Positions 26,186 through 35,439 of a stretch of 64,000 nt of DNA are shown piece by piece. Where the stretch lies: positions 62,001 through 126,000 of the forward strand of contig JAIRVB010000012.1 in assembly GCA_031254105.1 (NCBI GenBank), written 5' to 3'. The position numbers were made by a program, and so were the translations under genes. The notes under the pieces were generated by a model that was given only the letters and a program-made list of their open reading frames with translations, did no database searches and was not told the DNA's origin. Each line of letters starts with the position of its first letter. Position 1 is the stretch's first letter. Origin of the DNA: Chitinispirillales bacterium (GTDB lineage Bacteria > Fibrobacterota > Chitinivibrionia > Chitinivibrionales > Chitinispirillaceae).

Positions 26186-28167
26186 AGCAGGTTAAGTTGA
26201 TTGTATGTTTGATGTTTGCGTGTGCGGTTTTGGGTTATTCGGAACCGCTGCCTGATGAACTTTTATGGCCCCGTCCTGTACATGGGAGCGATTCGGGCGC
26301 ACTTTCGTTTTCTACAGATCAATCTCTTTTGGATAATTCATTCGCCGGTATAAATAACATATTTTACAGAACGGAACGGGGATCTGTATTTATTGAGCAG
26401 GGTTTGTGGTATGAGATGCGGCGCGATCGGCTTTCAAATACAAGACATTACCTGAACACATCCGGGGCGTTAAGCCGTACCTTAGCGGGGTACCCATGGA
26501 TAACGCCGGGGCTTGACTGGACGCCTGTAGCTCAGCACTCTACTGACAAAAGCGGCAGCAGCGCGCTTACAACTATTGATATTGGCCCTACGCTCAAACT
26601 GGATTTAGCTGGAGTGCCTGTTAATTTACGCGGAGGAATGCTGGGGCGCAGAGTGGATGAACTGAGCAGTTGGATAAAGGTTGGTGAATACCGCAGCAGC
26701 GTAGGCGCTTACGGCGGTTTTAAAGTTGGCAGTGAGGAGCATCTTTTACCGTTTGGCCCGGTTTATTTTTACGCGGACGGCATAGGGCGGCAGATTGAAA
26801 AATCGGGAATGGCCTCTCTCACGAGTTCAGTTTTGGGCGCGCTTAAAATGGGAGAGTCAGACAGTATATATATATATGGCGGGGCGTCGCTATTTAATGG
26901 GCGGGCGGGGTATCTTGAGGAGAGCGCTGACGCCCGGGCGATGCTTTTTGCAAACACTCCGTGGCGTATAGAGCAAAACACTAAATTTACGGCAGGCTAT
27001 AAAGGCGGACGGAAACATATATTTAATCCATCAGCATATTACACTGTTTCCGAAAACAAATTGGAATTCCCTGACGGCTCTCTCAGGCGCGATGAGAAAA
27101 CTACCGGCCACACGCTATCGGGAACAATATTTACCGACACAACTATGAACATGTACTATTCCGGTAAAATTAGTTTTGAGTGGAAGGATCATGACAAGCT
27201 GTTTAAAAACGAGCTGCCGCTTACCATTACAGCCGGCAACGCTGACAGCCTTGAACTTAACCTTTGGGACTATAAGGCTTTCATACCGCATACAGCGCAT
27301 CAGATTACTGTAAGGCTGCCACGCTCTCTTGCGCTAAAGTACGGTATCAGTCTAAATAGATTTCTTACAGAATATCCCAATTTTTATCTTAAAGACAAAG
27401 ATACTGTCGCGAATAAGGATGACAGCGACCGAAAGACGGAAACGCACCGCCTTGCCTTCGAGTATAATAACGACAGCACTTTAAAGGCTGAAGTTTACGG
27501 TGAACTTGTTGATTATACATTAGTTTTTCTAAAGCAGGCCAGAAGCGGCGCTAACCGTACAGATAAGACTCAAAGAGTTGGACTGCTTCTTGAATGGAGC
27601 CCTGCAGCCTCGCTTCTGCTCTCTGAGGCGGCAGGCGCGGAGGCTAAGAAAGGCGACTTCCATTTTCCGCTCTTTCATCAGGAGGCGCTCCAGAGGCCGC
27701 GTTTCTCCCGCGCTCTCACCTCTGTTACCGCCGCTCTCTGGCAGTTTACTTCTCAGATCGGCTTAAAGGGGGAGTGGAGTATTAAATATTCCGATTATGG
27801 TTTTTGGTACGGCAAGGAGTACATGGAGGAAATTTTGGCGGATGACAGCCGCGCAAAAACAGATTTTTATGCCATAGCAAGCAAATCAATTTATTATACA
27901 ATAGATATTTCGGTTCAATTGCGCTTAAAGCGGACAATGTGGGAGATCGGTAACGCGTTTACCGACGCGCGCGACCGCAATTACAGCGGCGGCAGTTACA
28001 TCGTAACAAATTATAACGGATATACCGCAAAACCGTATTTTACCTGCCTTGCGCAAATAGGTGAAAAAGTGAATATGGCGGCTCAGCTCAGCCACACTTT
28101 CGTAAAAACTCCGAACACATCGGGGTATTGGGATTTCAGATTGCAGATGGAAGGCGGGTTTTGGTAA
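26182..28167 (+). CDS. Predicted outer-membrane beta-barrel protein
   Basis: 661 residues. It has a signal peptide (about 1-20, ending LGYSEP). The body alternates polar and aromatic residues in short strands throughout (for example VFIEQGLWYEM, IYIYGGASLFNG), and the last strand ends in aromatic GGFW at the C-terminus, as in barrel proteins recognised by BamA. No TonB box or plug domain is visible. It overlaps rsmA upstream and the lipoprotein gene downstream by 1-4 bases, so three envelope genes are co-translated. Function unknown. Confidence 0.65.
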   Translation: MKQVKLIVCLMFACAVLGYSEPLPDELLWPRPVHGSDSGALSFSTDQSLLDNSFAGINNIFYRTERGSVFIEQGLWYEMRRDRLSNTRHYLNTSGALSRTLAGYPWITPGLDWTPVAQHSTDKSGSSALTTIDIGPTLKLDLAGVPVNLRGGMLGRRVDELSSWIKVGEYRSSVGAYGGFKVGSEEHLLPFGPVYFYADGIGRQIEKSGMASLTSSVLGALKMGESDSIYIYGGASLFNGRAGYLEESADARAMLFANTPWRIEQNTKFTAGYKGGRKHIFNPSAYYTVSENKLEFPDGSLRRDEKTTGHTLSGTIFTDTTMNMYYSGKISFEWKDHDKLFKNELPLTITAGNADSLELNLWDYKAFIPHTAHQITVRLPRSLALKYGISLNRFLTEYPNFYLKDKDTVANKDDSDRKTETHRLAFEYNNDSTLKAEVYGELVDYTLVFLKQARSGANRTDKTQRVGLLLEWSPAASLLLSEAAGAEAKKGDFHFPLFHQEALQRPRFSRALTSVTAALWQFTSQIGLKGEWSIKYSDYGFWYGKEYMEEILADDSRAKTDFYAIASKSIYYTIDISVQLRLKRTMWEIGNAFTDARDRNYSGGSYIVTNYNGYTAKPYFTCLAQIGEKVNMAAQLSHTFVKTPNTSGYWDFRLQMEGGFW

Positions 28168-28658
28168 TGACACAACGGTTTATAACATGCGTTTGTATGA
28201 GTTTTTTAATTGGGTGTTCGGTTTTTGATTTAAAGAATCCGCAGGCTCCCTCTTTAGACAGTTCGGCTAACGATCCTCTCAATATAAGAGATATTCTTAT
28301 GTCGGTAGCTCATGATGTCGCTGATGATATGGATTACGGAAGTTATTTTACTGATGATGTGACATTTACCAGTTTTAATTTCCCGCCGCAGGGTAAAGAT
28401 AATATATTGCGCATGCTTGAGCGGTTGCGTTTGCAAGGATCAACTGTTGACTGGGAAGTTGAAAAAGCGCAAAAAATACCTGAGGGCAACGATCAATGGA
28501 TTGTTAAGGAGATGCCCTACATCGTATATTCCAAAGATGGGGAACCAATTAGCGCCGGGAAAGCGGATTTTCGTATTGTAAAGAATAACGGATGGATGAT
28601 AAGCCAGTGGAAGGATATGCCGGAGAACAATGCAAACGCGTTTTTTGAGCCATATTAA
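28167..28658 (+). CDS. Lipoprotein with SnoaL/NTF2-like body
   Basis: 163 residues from the ATG at 28167, whose A is shared with the previous stop. A longer version would start inside the barrel gene. The signal segment ends in a clear lipobox, FLIGC. The mature part (DILMSVAHDVADDMDYGSY, FKGKDNILRML-like region, then WIVKEMPYIVYSKDG and WMISQWKDMP) has the layout of an NTF2-like fold; this is a resemblance, not a firm assignment. Probably an envelope partner of the barrel protein. No enzyme motif is seen. Confidence 0.65.
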   Translation: MTQRFITCVCMSFLIGCSVFDLKNPQAPSLDSSANDPLNIRDILMSVAHDVADDMDYGSYFTDDVTFTSFNFPPQGKDNILRMLERLRLQGSTVDWEVEKAQKIPEGNDQWIVKEMPYIVYSKDGEPISAGKADFRIVKNNGWMISQWKDMPENNANAFFEPY

Positions 28659-29295
28659 ACACCGTATTATTCTAATGTTTACCGCGGCGGCGTTGCTTGC
28701 GGCAGCGTTCTCCTGCGGGTCATTGCTTCTGCCCTCTGTCGGTTTTCCTGAGGATGTCCCCAACTTGCGCACCACTCCAAAGGGAACGATCGAATATCTC
28801 TTCCGTGCCTATGAAGACAAAAGAATTGACCTGTTTATAGAATTGCTGCCTAAAAACAAAAATTTCCGCTTTTTTATCTCACCCGACTATTCTAATGAAT
28901 ACGTTGCGACCCGCGGCCCCGAAGCCGCAATACAAACAATATCCGATTCACAGTATCACTATGTAAGAGACGGAAACTACTATTACTGGGGACATGAAAG
29001 CGAGCTTGCCAAACACCGCAATCTGTTTAATCTGGCGGATGCGATTGAGTTCAGGGAATACCCGATTATTGATGATGAAAGGGATTTCCGCTACCGTGTG
29101 AATAAAGATAATGATACAACTCATGTAGAGGTCAGGATGACATCAGGGGAGCTGTGCATAGGGTTTCGGGATACATTGTACTGCACTCAAAAAAACGGAC
29201 AAATGCAAGTTTTCCTTCTTGAGAGAGAGGTGGATAGAACAAGCGGAGAGAAACTCTGGGTTATCCGTGATTGGTTTGATTTAAATAGTATTTAG
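28630..29295 (+). CDS. Lipoprotein of unknown function
   Basis: 221 residues. GGAG lies just upstream of the ATG, within the end of the previous gene (29-base overlap). A hydrophobic signal ends in AAAFSCGS, a relaxed lipobox. The mature protein begins with a short linker, then a region like the preceding gene's (GTIEYLFRAYEDKRIDLFIE, resembling an NTF2-like helix), and ends LWVIRDWFDL, echoing 'WMISQWKDMP' in its neighbour. The two lipoproteins may be distant relatives. It is the last gene of the rsmA envelope operon. Confidence 0.65.
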   Translation: MQTRFLSHIKHRIILMFTAAALLAAAFSCGSLLLPSVGFPEDVPNLRTTPKGTIEYLFRAYEDKRIDLFIELLPKNKNFRFFISPDYSNEYVATRGPEAAIQTISDSQYHYVRDGNYYYWGHESELAKHRNLFNLADAIEFREYPIIDDERDFRYRVNKDNDTTHVEVRMTSGELCIGFRDTLYCTQKNGQMQVFLLEREVDRTSGEKLWVIRDWFDLNSI

Positions 29296-29298
29296 GTT

Positions 29299-29385
29299 AA
29301 TGCGGAAATAACAATGCAGAATGCGGAAATGTAAGACAAGGAACTTGAAAAAATTTGTTATTTATGGTTTCTGTATTCTGCATTA
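29299..29385. repeat. Inverted repeat between convergent genes
   Basis: AATGCGGAAAT occurs twice (about 29302 and 29321) and faces an inverted, diverged copy (TTTCTGTATTCTGCATTA, about 29368-29385). It forms an imperfect stem at the convergent junction and could be a two-way terminator. The same word recurs inverted near 35265-35321 and in the hairpin at 37537-37605. Confidence 0.4.
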
Positions 29386-29386
29386 C

Positions 29387-32300
29387 TCAAAACCCCGCAT
29401 ATAAATAAAGTCTCGCCCACGCTTTTGTTTCCTTATTTTGTCCATAGTATGCTACACTCAAATCTCCTGTAAGAGCTATATCCGGCGGCATTTTTAACCG
29501 CAGATGAAATGAGTAGTTAACGTTTGAGTGACGTTCGTCATTATACGCGGTAATCCCAAGTAAATGGCTGGTCTCCCTGCTTCTTATGAAACCGCTTAAA
29601 ACTTTGGTTTCGGAGATAATAAAGCGGGGGCCGCCGCATAAAAAGGTTGTCGAATCGTTTGGTGAGTAGCGTTCCCCATACATCTCAATACCGGTCAATA
29701 AACCGTTTTTCCAGCGGTGTTCGTATATGGAACTTGCGGACAGATCAAGCGGATCGTAACCATTGCGTTTTTGAGCTCTGAAGTTGGCTTCTACGCTGCT
29801 GCCGCTCTCAAACCAATATTTTGCGCGCTCACTTGTAGAGTAGTCAGCCTGGTCAAAGCCGCTGCTGTATACTTGCCATCTGGTTCTTGAATTGACAGCG
29901 CTTAACAGTAAATTTCCTGCGGGAAAAAAGAGCAGGCCCGCTGATTCGGTGCTGCGCGCCAGGGAGTTTTTATCAGAGACAAAAGCGTACTTTGTAAAGG
30001 AACCGCTAAGCGTATCACGCGTTTCTATTCTTTGGTCACATCCCAGATAAAGAGCAAATTTGTCAAGAGCGCCGCTGTATGTTCCGGGATAAAAGAACCC
30101 GGAGATTCCTCTTTCCACTATAAATTCATTACCCCCGTTGTTACTAATTTCGGAGTGATGAGCGGAGTATATGCCTTCAATATCAAATCCTGCCGGAAGA
30201 TCACGTGTATTGATAGTAATTGATGGAGCTGTCTCTCTGGAGATATGGTAATTTGAAGGATTGATACGGTACATCCCGCTTCCTGCAAGAGTAAGCTTGT
30301 TTGTCGGAGAAACGCTGCCCCAGCCATACATAGTGCTGCCGTTTTGTTCATCATTTGTCCAGTATTCGGTAAACGAAAAATCGTAGCCGATGTTATGCAT
30401 GCCGCTTACTCTGTTTAAGTATGTTGATGACATATCGGAAATGCGCAGGTTAAACGTCTCTTTACGCTCCCTGGTTGGCATATCGTAATTTTTGTCAAAA
30501 AAACGTTTGGATACCGACATCTCAACATCAGGCAAAAAATTTCCCGTATACAGGCTTCGCAGTTCATACATTGAGATACTGCTGGTGTCCTGCGCGTTAT
30601 CCCTGTGCATCTGACGCCAGGCTACTCTGAAATCATCGCGCAGGTCATAACCGAAATCGATATCGTGCTCTTCTCTTATCATTGCCCGTGAATCGTTTAT
30701 CGAGTAGGGAGGGGTAAAATGAGGTTGATCGATACCCCAGTAATCACGGCCCGCCCAAAAGCCCCTATAGGATCCAAACGCCCGGTTTTCTCTGACCCCT
30801 ACAGAAACGCCTCCCGAATGCGCGCCCCAGATGTTATCATAGGCGATCTCTGGGTAAACAAGAAGAGATCGGTTTGCGTTTGCGTCGCGCCACTCTACGG
30901 GCGCTCCCGCGAGAATAACGGTATTTACTTCAGGCGCGTTCCAGGTGTTGCCCCATGGTATGCTGTTAGCTCTGTCAATACTCATAACGCCTGCGCGCGC
31001 GCTAAGCCACGAACGCGGAGAAACGCTGCTTTCCATATAACTGTACCTGCCAAAGTGGTCTTCCTGAAACAGTTCAAAATTATCCAGATCAGAAAGCATT
31101 TTTACAGAGTAACATATTTGTATAATAGAAGCGGGATCCGCTTTGTCACGCCGCAATAAACGGACGCTGCTTAAAGCCGGGTCGTACCTGTAATCGGTTC
31201 CGGAAAGCTCAACTCCGTCAATGTACATCTTAACGCTTGCCGGAATAATTTCAAGGGATTCGCGTTCCCGCAGAGGATAGATAGCCGATGGACGGTATCC
31301 GGAGGATTCCCACAGTATTTTCGATATAACGCGGCCGCCTCCTGCGCCGGCGGTCACGAAGCTGCGGTCACGGTTTTCTGTTTTTGTTTTACTTGCAAAA
31401 GTTGCGTTAACGCCCTGCGAGAGAAAGTCAGGAGTAAGTTGACTTGAGGCTAATCCGGAATTCTGTACGCCAAACGACGCGCTTTTGATCCGGTCGCCCT
31501 CAGCTCCCTTGTAATAAAGTCCTGCTTCCGAACGCCACTCGGTTGCGGCTCCGTTATCAATTGTAATGTCAAGAAAACGTCCGTCACTGTCTTTGGTATG
31601 CAGATTTAATGTGGTATTGCCGCGTTCGATATCAATAAGAGTAAATTCCGTGGAGCTGCCTTTGGAGCGGTATGCTTCCGTGTTGTTCCCAATCCCTATC
31701 CGGCCGTGCAGGGTAGATCTGTAATTTTCTGTCGAATGGACGGTTGTTTCGCTGTTTTCGTTCCAGCCGTTTATTCCGCTGTTATCTTTTTTTGAGCGGT
31801 AGACGCGCATCTCTTCCTCATCCCGCAAACCGCGTGTGTCACTCTGCGCGTTATTTCTATTTATAATTTTTACAATGCTCCAGAGTCTGCGTTCCGGATG
31901 GTGAATTAAGAAGTTGTTATTTGTATAGATAATAAAATTATTATCATGGGTAAAAATGAAAGCGTTTTCACCTAACCTTATGTGTTCCGGATATTGGACG
32001 AAGTCGAAATCAAAAGAGGATCTTGAAAGAGCCATATCTTTAGTGTAAAAAAGGGCTAATCCCTTATCAAGAGCGCATACTGTGCGGTTATAGTAAGACA
32101 TTATTGAACGGATACCACGCAGCATGGGAATTGACGCATGCGGCTCTAATGTAAAGGCGTTCGGGCTGAAATTGTATGTGCGGTTTTGAGCGGCTATGGT
32201 TATCGCATTACGGCTGAAATCCACGGAACGTATAGAATCGCGGAGAGCGGAGCGGTTCCAGAGCCTTTTGGCGGGATCATATCTGTAAAAAGTATTTCCC

Positions 32301-32935
32301 TGAATAAAGAAACCGGTATTTTCAAATACACGAAAATCACCGCTGTTCAAAGTGAACTTGCCGTGGGGTACAGTTGTCCAGTCTTCGCTTGCGGTTCTGA
32401 AGATATGAACGGCTTCTGAGGAGATAATGTGTATCTGATCGTTAAAACTCATAACTCCATGGATATTATGAGCGTTTTTGTTTATAGGGATAGAGATCCA
32501 TTCCCCGCTTGACAGCTCCATCCGGTGGAGCGTATCATTTGAGGCGCGCCACAAAAACCTTCTGTCAACATCTATATGGCCGCCTGTGATCCCCGCAAAT
32601 CCCCGCCCCCATTCCTCTACGGTAGAAGTTTTCATGCTGATACTCATCACAGCGCCGATATTGTTGGTTGCCCAGATAATATCGCCGCTCTGTACTGCGC
32701 TTGTGATAGTAAACTGTTCCTCCACAGCGGAGTAAAGATTGCAGGAGGTTCTTGTATCCATAGAAAGAAAAACGATACGCTGCGGTTCGACAAGAAACAG
32801 GGTGTTATCTCTGGAAAATACACGCGGCTCAAAAAGACCGCCGGCCCTGATCTGGATACAGACGAGTAACAAAATAAGGATAACAGTCTTGAAATTAAGC
32901 GCTTTAGACAAAGTGTTAAAAGAACTGCTTGACAT
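29387..32935 (-). CDS. Large exported protein: propeller-like N-terminus, barrel-like C-terminus
   Basis: 1182 residues. A signal peptide follows a short N-extension (about 15-31, ending QIRAGG). Residues about 35-350 contain repeated 'W...D...' propeller-like units. Around 560-600 a segment (VKMYIDGVELSGTDYRYDP) resembles the 'DGV.L..GtDY' repeats of large Bacteroidetes-type surface proteins. Residues about 620-1182 are long aromatic-alternating strands ending YLYAGF, as expected of an outer-membrane barrel. I recognise no named family. It lies just downstream of the flavoprotein pair on the same strand, with 17 bases between. Confidence 0.65.
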   Translation of the reverse strand: MSSSSFNTLSKALNFKTVILILLLVCIQIRAGGLFEPRVFSRDNTLFLVEPQRIVFLSMDTRTSCNLYSAVEEQFTITSAVQSGDIIWATNNIGAVMSISMKTSTVEEWGRGFAGITGGHIDVDRRFLWRASNDTLHRMELSSGEWISIPINKNAHNIHGVMSFNDQIHIISSEAVHIFRTASEDWTTVPHGKFTLNSGDFRVFENTGFFIQGNTFYRYDPAKRLWNRSALRDSIRSVDFSRNAITIAAQNRTYNFSPNAFTLEPHASIPMLRGIRSIMSYYNRTVCALDKGLALFYTKDMALSRSSFDFDFVQYPEHIRLGENAFIFTHDNNFIIYTNNNFLIHHPERRLWSIVKIINRNNAQSDTRGLRDEEEMRVYRSKKDNSGINGWNENSETTVHSTENYRSTLHGRIGIGNNTEAYRSKGSSTEFTLIDIERGNTTLNLHTKDSDGRFLDITIDNGAATEWRSEAGLYYKGAEGDRIKSASFGVQNSGLASSQLTPDFLSQGVNATFASKTKTENRDRSFVTAGAGGGRVISKILWESSGYRPSAIYPLRERESLEIIPASVKMYIDGVELSGTDYRYDPALSSVRLLRRDKADPASIIQICYSVKMLSDLDNFELFQEDHFGRYSYMESSVSPRSWLSARAGVMSIDRANSIPWGNTWNAPEVNTVILAGAPVEWRDANANRSLLVYPEIAYDNIWGAHSGGVSVGVRENRAFGSYRGFWAGRDYWGIDQPHFTPPYSINDSRAMIREEHDIDFGYDLRDDFRVAWRQMHRDNAQDTSSISMYELRSLYTGNFLPDVEMSVSKRFFDKNYDMPTRERKETFNLRISDMSSTYLNRVSGMHNIGYDFSFTEYWTNDEQNGSTMYGWGSVSPTNKLTLAGSGMYRINPSNYHISRETAPSITINTRDLPAGFDIEGIYSAHHSEISNNGGNEFIVERGISGFFYPGTYSGALDKFALYLGCDQRIETRDTLSGSFTKYAFVSDKNSLARSTESAGLLFFPAGNLLLSAVNSRTRWQVYSSGFDQADYSTSERAKYWFESGSSVEANFRAQKRNGYDPLDLSASSIYEHRWKNGLLTGIEMYGERYSPNDSTTFLCGGPRFIISETKVLSGFIRSRETSHLLGITAYNDERHSNVNYSFHLRLKMPPDIALTGDLSVAYYGQNKETKAWARLYLYAGF

Positions 32936-32952
32936 ATTTACCTCACTGCCGG

Positions 32953-34356
32953 TTAAGAAAGCAGATCGCTCGCAATGCTTTTGGCCGCGGCTTTTCCCGC
33001 GCCCATTGCGAGAATTACCGTAGCCGCTCCGGTTACGATATCTCCGCCGGCGTACACAAATTTTTTGGACGTACGGCCGTCGCTCTCATCGGCCGCTATG
33101 GTTCCCCGTTTTGAGATCTGCAGGTCAGGCGTGCTTTCAGGTATAAGTGGATTTGGACTGTTGCCGATTGCGATAACTACCACATCGCATTCAAGATCAA
33201 ATTCACTGCCCTCAACCGCGGTCGGCTTTCGTCTGCCGGAGGAGTCCGCCTCTCCAAGTTCCATACGGATACATTTGATTGCTGATACGGATCCGTTTTG
33301 TTCCGCAAGAATCTCAACAGGGTTGCACAGGAGATGAAACTCAACACCCTCCTCTTTAGCGTGATGGATCTCGGCGCCTCGCGCAGGCATCTCCGCTTCA
33401 CCTCTGCGGTAAACAATCATAGATTTTTCCGCACCTAAACGAAGCGCGGTTCTGGCGCTGTCCATCGCCACATTTCCTCCGCCTACCGTTACTACGCGTT
33501 TACCCTTCATAATAGGGGTTGAGGGGTTATCTATAAAAGCTTTCATGAGATTGCTTCTTGTCAGGTATTCATTTGCGGAATACACGCCGATGCTGTTCTC
33601 ACCTTTAATATTCATAAACAATGGGAGTCCCGCTCCCGAACCTACAAATACAGCGTCGAATTTCTCTTCTGTAAGCAGTTCTTCAATCGTAGCGGTTTTG
33701 CCCGCAACGAAATTTTTACAAATTTTTACACCAAGCTCTTCAAGGTATTTTATTTCGCTTTTTACAATCTCTTTTGGCAAGCGAAATTCCGGTATGCCGT
33801 AAACAAGCACACCGCCCGCCTCGTGGAGCGCCTCAAAAACAGTGACCTCAAAACCCTGTTTGATAAGCTCTCCTGCGCATGTAAGACCTGCGGGGCCGCT
33901 TCCGATAACAGCGACTTTCTTACCGTTTTTAGTAAGGTTTACAGATGGATTGCAGCCGCCTTTCTCGCGCTGCCAGTCAGCCGCGAACCGTTCTAAGTTA
34001 CCGATTGCGACAGATTCCCCTTTTTTGCCGAGAATACAGCGTTTTTCGCACTGCTCCTCCTGAGGGCAAACCCTTCCGCAGACAGCGGGCAGCGCGTTTG
34101 TCTCTTTTATTTTGAGGGCGGCTTCCTCAAATTTTCCTTCAGCAAGAAGACCGATAAACTCGGGGATCTTGACATTTACAGGACATCCTTCCACACAAAG
34201 AGGATTTTTACATTTCAGGCAGCGCGAGCTCTCTTTTTTAGCTTCCTCTTCGGTATAGCCATAAGGCACTTCCTCAAAATTACGGCTGCGTACCGCGGGA
34301 TCCTGCTCTTTCATCTCTACGCGGGAGAATCTGTTATTTATACTCTCTACACTCAC
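32953..34356 (-). CDS. NADPH-dependent glutamate synthase small-subunit-like / NfnB flavoprotein
   Basis: About 467 residues. N-terminal Fe-S region: CLKCKNPLCVEGC and CGRVCPQEEQCEKRC. An FAD-binding GSGPAGLTCAGEL and NAD(P)-binding VTVGGGNVAMDSART follow, and the C-terminal YAGGDIVTGAATVILAMG is typical of the GltD/NfnB/SudA group. The partner gene upstream encodes the FNR-like subunit, which fits NfnAB (NADH-dependent ferredoxin:NADP+ oxidoreductase) or the homotetrameric GltA type. The start is uncertain: GTG 34356 overlaps the upstream stop by 4 bases and gives a normal N-terminus; ATG 34314 is the alternative. Confidence 0.88.
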   Translation of the reverse strand: MSVESINNRFSRVEMKEQDPAVRSRNFEEVPYGYTEEEAKKESSRCLKCKNPLCVEGCPVNVKIPEFIGLLAEGKFEEAALKIKETNALPAVCGRVCPQEEQCEKRCILGKKGESVAIGNLERFAADWQREKGGCNPSVNLTKNGKKVAVIGSGPAGLTCAGELIKQGFEVTVFEALHEAGGVLVYGIPEFRLPKEIVKSEIKYLEELGVKICKNFVAGKTATIEELLTEEKFDAVFVGSGAGLPLFMNIKGENSIGVYSANEYLTRSNLMKAFIDNPSTPIMKGKRVVTVGGGNVAMDSARTALRLGAEKSMIVYRRGEAEMPARGAEIHHAKEEGVEFHLLCNPVEILAEQNGSVSAIKCIRMELGEADSSGRRKPTAVEGSEFDLECDVVVIAIGNSPNPLIPESTPDLQISKRGTIAADESDGRTSKKFVYAGGDIVTGAATVILAMGAGKAAAKSIASDLLS

Positions 34357-35192
34357 TGCACACTCTCTAATCTGCAAGCGTGTTCCTCTCTTGCCTTATT
34401 CTCAAACTCTTTATACCCGCCAAGTCTCAAAATCATCTCATCCCACTCAATTTGTGAGGCGTCAAACTCCGGACCCTCAACACAGGCAAATCTCGTTTGT
34501 CCGCCAACAGTAACCCTGCAGCAGCCGCACATACCGGTGCCATCAATCATTATTGGGTTGAGCGAGGCATAAGTTTTAATGCCTGCCGCCACTGTCAGGC
34601 TGCATGCCGCTTTCATCATCACCGGAGGGCCGATTACAAACGCGGCGTCAAAATGCTCCCCTGACTGGATAAGACTTTTAAACACATCTGAAACAAACCC
34701 TTTTGTCCCCTGCGACCCATCATCCGTAGCGATAAAAAGACGGCTGCTTGAAGCCGCTATGTCATCCTTTAAAATAATAAGATCACTGCTGCGCGCACCA
34801 ATAATAGAGGTTACATCGTTTCCCGCCTTAAACAATCCGCTTATTATAGGGTAAAGCGGAGCTGCGCCCACGCCCCCCCCGATGCAAAGCGCCTTGCCAA
34901 AATTTTCGACATGTGTCGGATTGCCAAGAGGGCCAGCCAGATCAAGTACAGAATCCATAACCTTAAGATCGCGCAGCTGCATCGTTGTCTTACCTACAGC
35001 CTGAAAAATAATCTCTATCCATCCTGCCGCCGCATCCGCGTTAGCTATAGTGAGAGGTATCCGCTCCGAATCAGCAAGCGGTCTTAATATTATAAACTGT
35101 CCGGCTTTTCTCTTTTTAGCAATCGCCGGAGCGTTAAGCCTGAAACGCCACGCCGCACCCGACAACTGTTCTTTTTTCAGGATTTGAGCCAT
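34353..35192 (-). CDS. NfnA/SudB-like ferredoxin-NADP reductase subunit
   Basis: 279 residues from the ATG at 35192, which has GGAG seven bases upstream; an earlier start would add a meaningless dozen residues. It has an FAD domain (GQFIILRPL, ERIPLTIA), an NAD-binding CIGGGVGAAPLYPI, and C-terminal [2Fe-2S] cysteines in DGTGMCGCCRVTVGG...FACVEGPEFD, the signature of dihydroorotate dehydrogenase electron-transfer/NfnA-type subunits. It pairs with the next gene to move electrons between NADH, ferredoxin and NADPH. Coupled by a 4-base overlap if the partner starts at 34356. Confidence 0.88.
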   Translation of the reverse strand: MAQILKKEQLSGAAWRFRLNAPAIAKKRKAGQFIILRPLADSERIPLTIANADAAAGWIEIIFQAVGKTTMQLRDLKVMDSVLDLAGPLGNPTHVENFGKALCIGGGVGAAPLYPIISGLFKAGNDVTSIIGARSSDLIILKDDIAASSSRLFIATDDGSQGTKGFVSDVFKSLIQSGEHFDAAFVIGPPVMMKAACSLTVAAGIKTYASLNPIMIDGTGMCGCCRVTVGGQTRFACVEGPEFDASQIEWDEMILRLGGYKEFENKAREEHACRLESVQ

Positions 35193-35264
35193 AAGGCAAC
35201 TCCATATGTAATAATTCAACATCAAAATAATAGTGCGGCCGTGTTTACCGAGCCGCAGGGAAAC

Positions 35265-35366
35265 GCGGAAATAAAAATATCAAAGTTCAATCATTTTTTC
35301 GTTCCGCCATTTTATTTCCGCATTAAAAACGCCCGGCGACCGCCTTACAACTGGTGATGACCGGGC
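35265..35366. repeat. Two inverted repeats in the nfnA-metK gap
   Basis: GCGGAAATAAAA (35265-35276) is perfectly inverted at 35310-35321. GCCCGG (35331-35336) pairs with CCGGGC (35361-35366), followed by a T-rich stretch on the plus strand. They may help end metK transcription or act as dispersed repeats; the GCGGAAAT word recurs elsewhere in the window. Confidence 0.45.
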
Positions 35367-35400
35367 GAATTTTTCAAATTCTTATTCTTATATCTGTTCT

Positions 35401-35439
35401 GAAGCTAAGCTCTGAGTTTTATAATCAGAGCTTAGCTTC
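35401..35439 (-). terminator. 15-bp perfect hairpin spanning the metK stop codon
   Basis: GAAGCTAAGCTCTGA (35401-35415) is the exact reverse complement of TCAGAGCTTAGCTTC (35425-35439), with a 9-base loop. One arm encodes the last residues and stop of metK (KEAKL*). No strong T-tract follows, so it may serve as an mRNA 3' stabiliser or a factor-assisted terminator. Confidence 0.55.
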
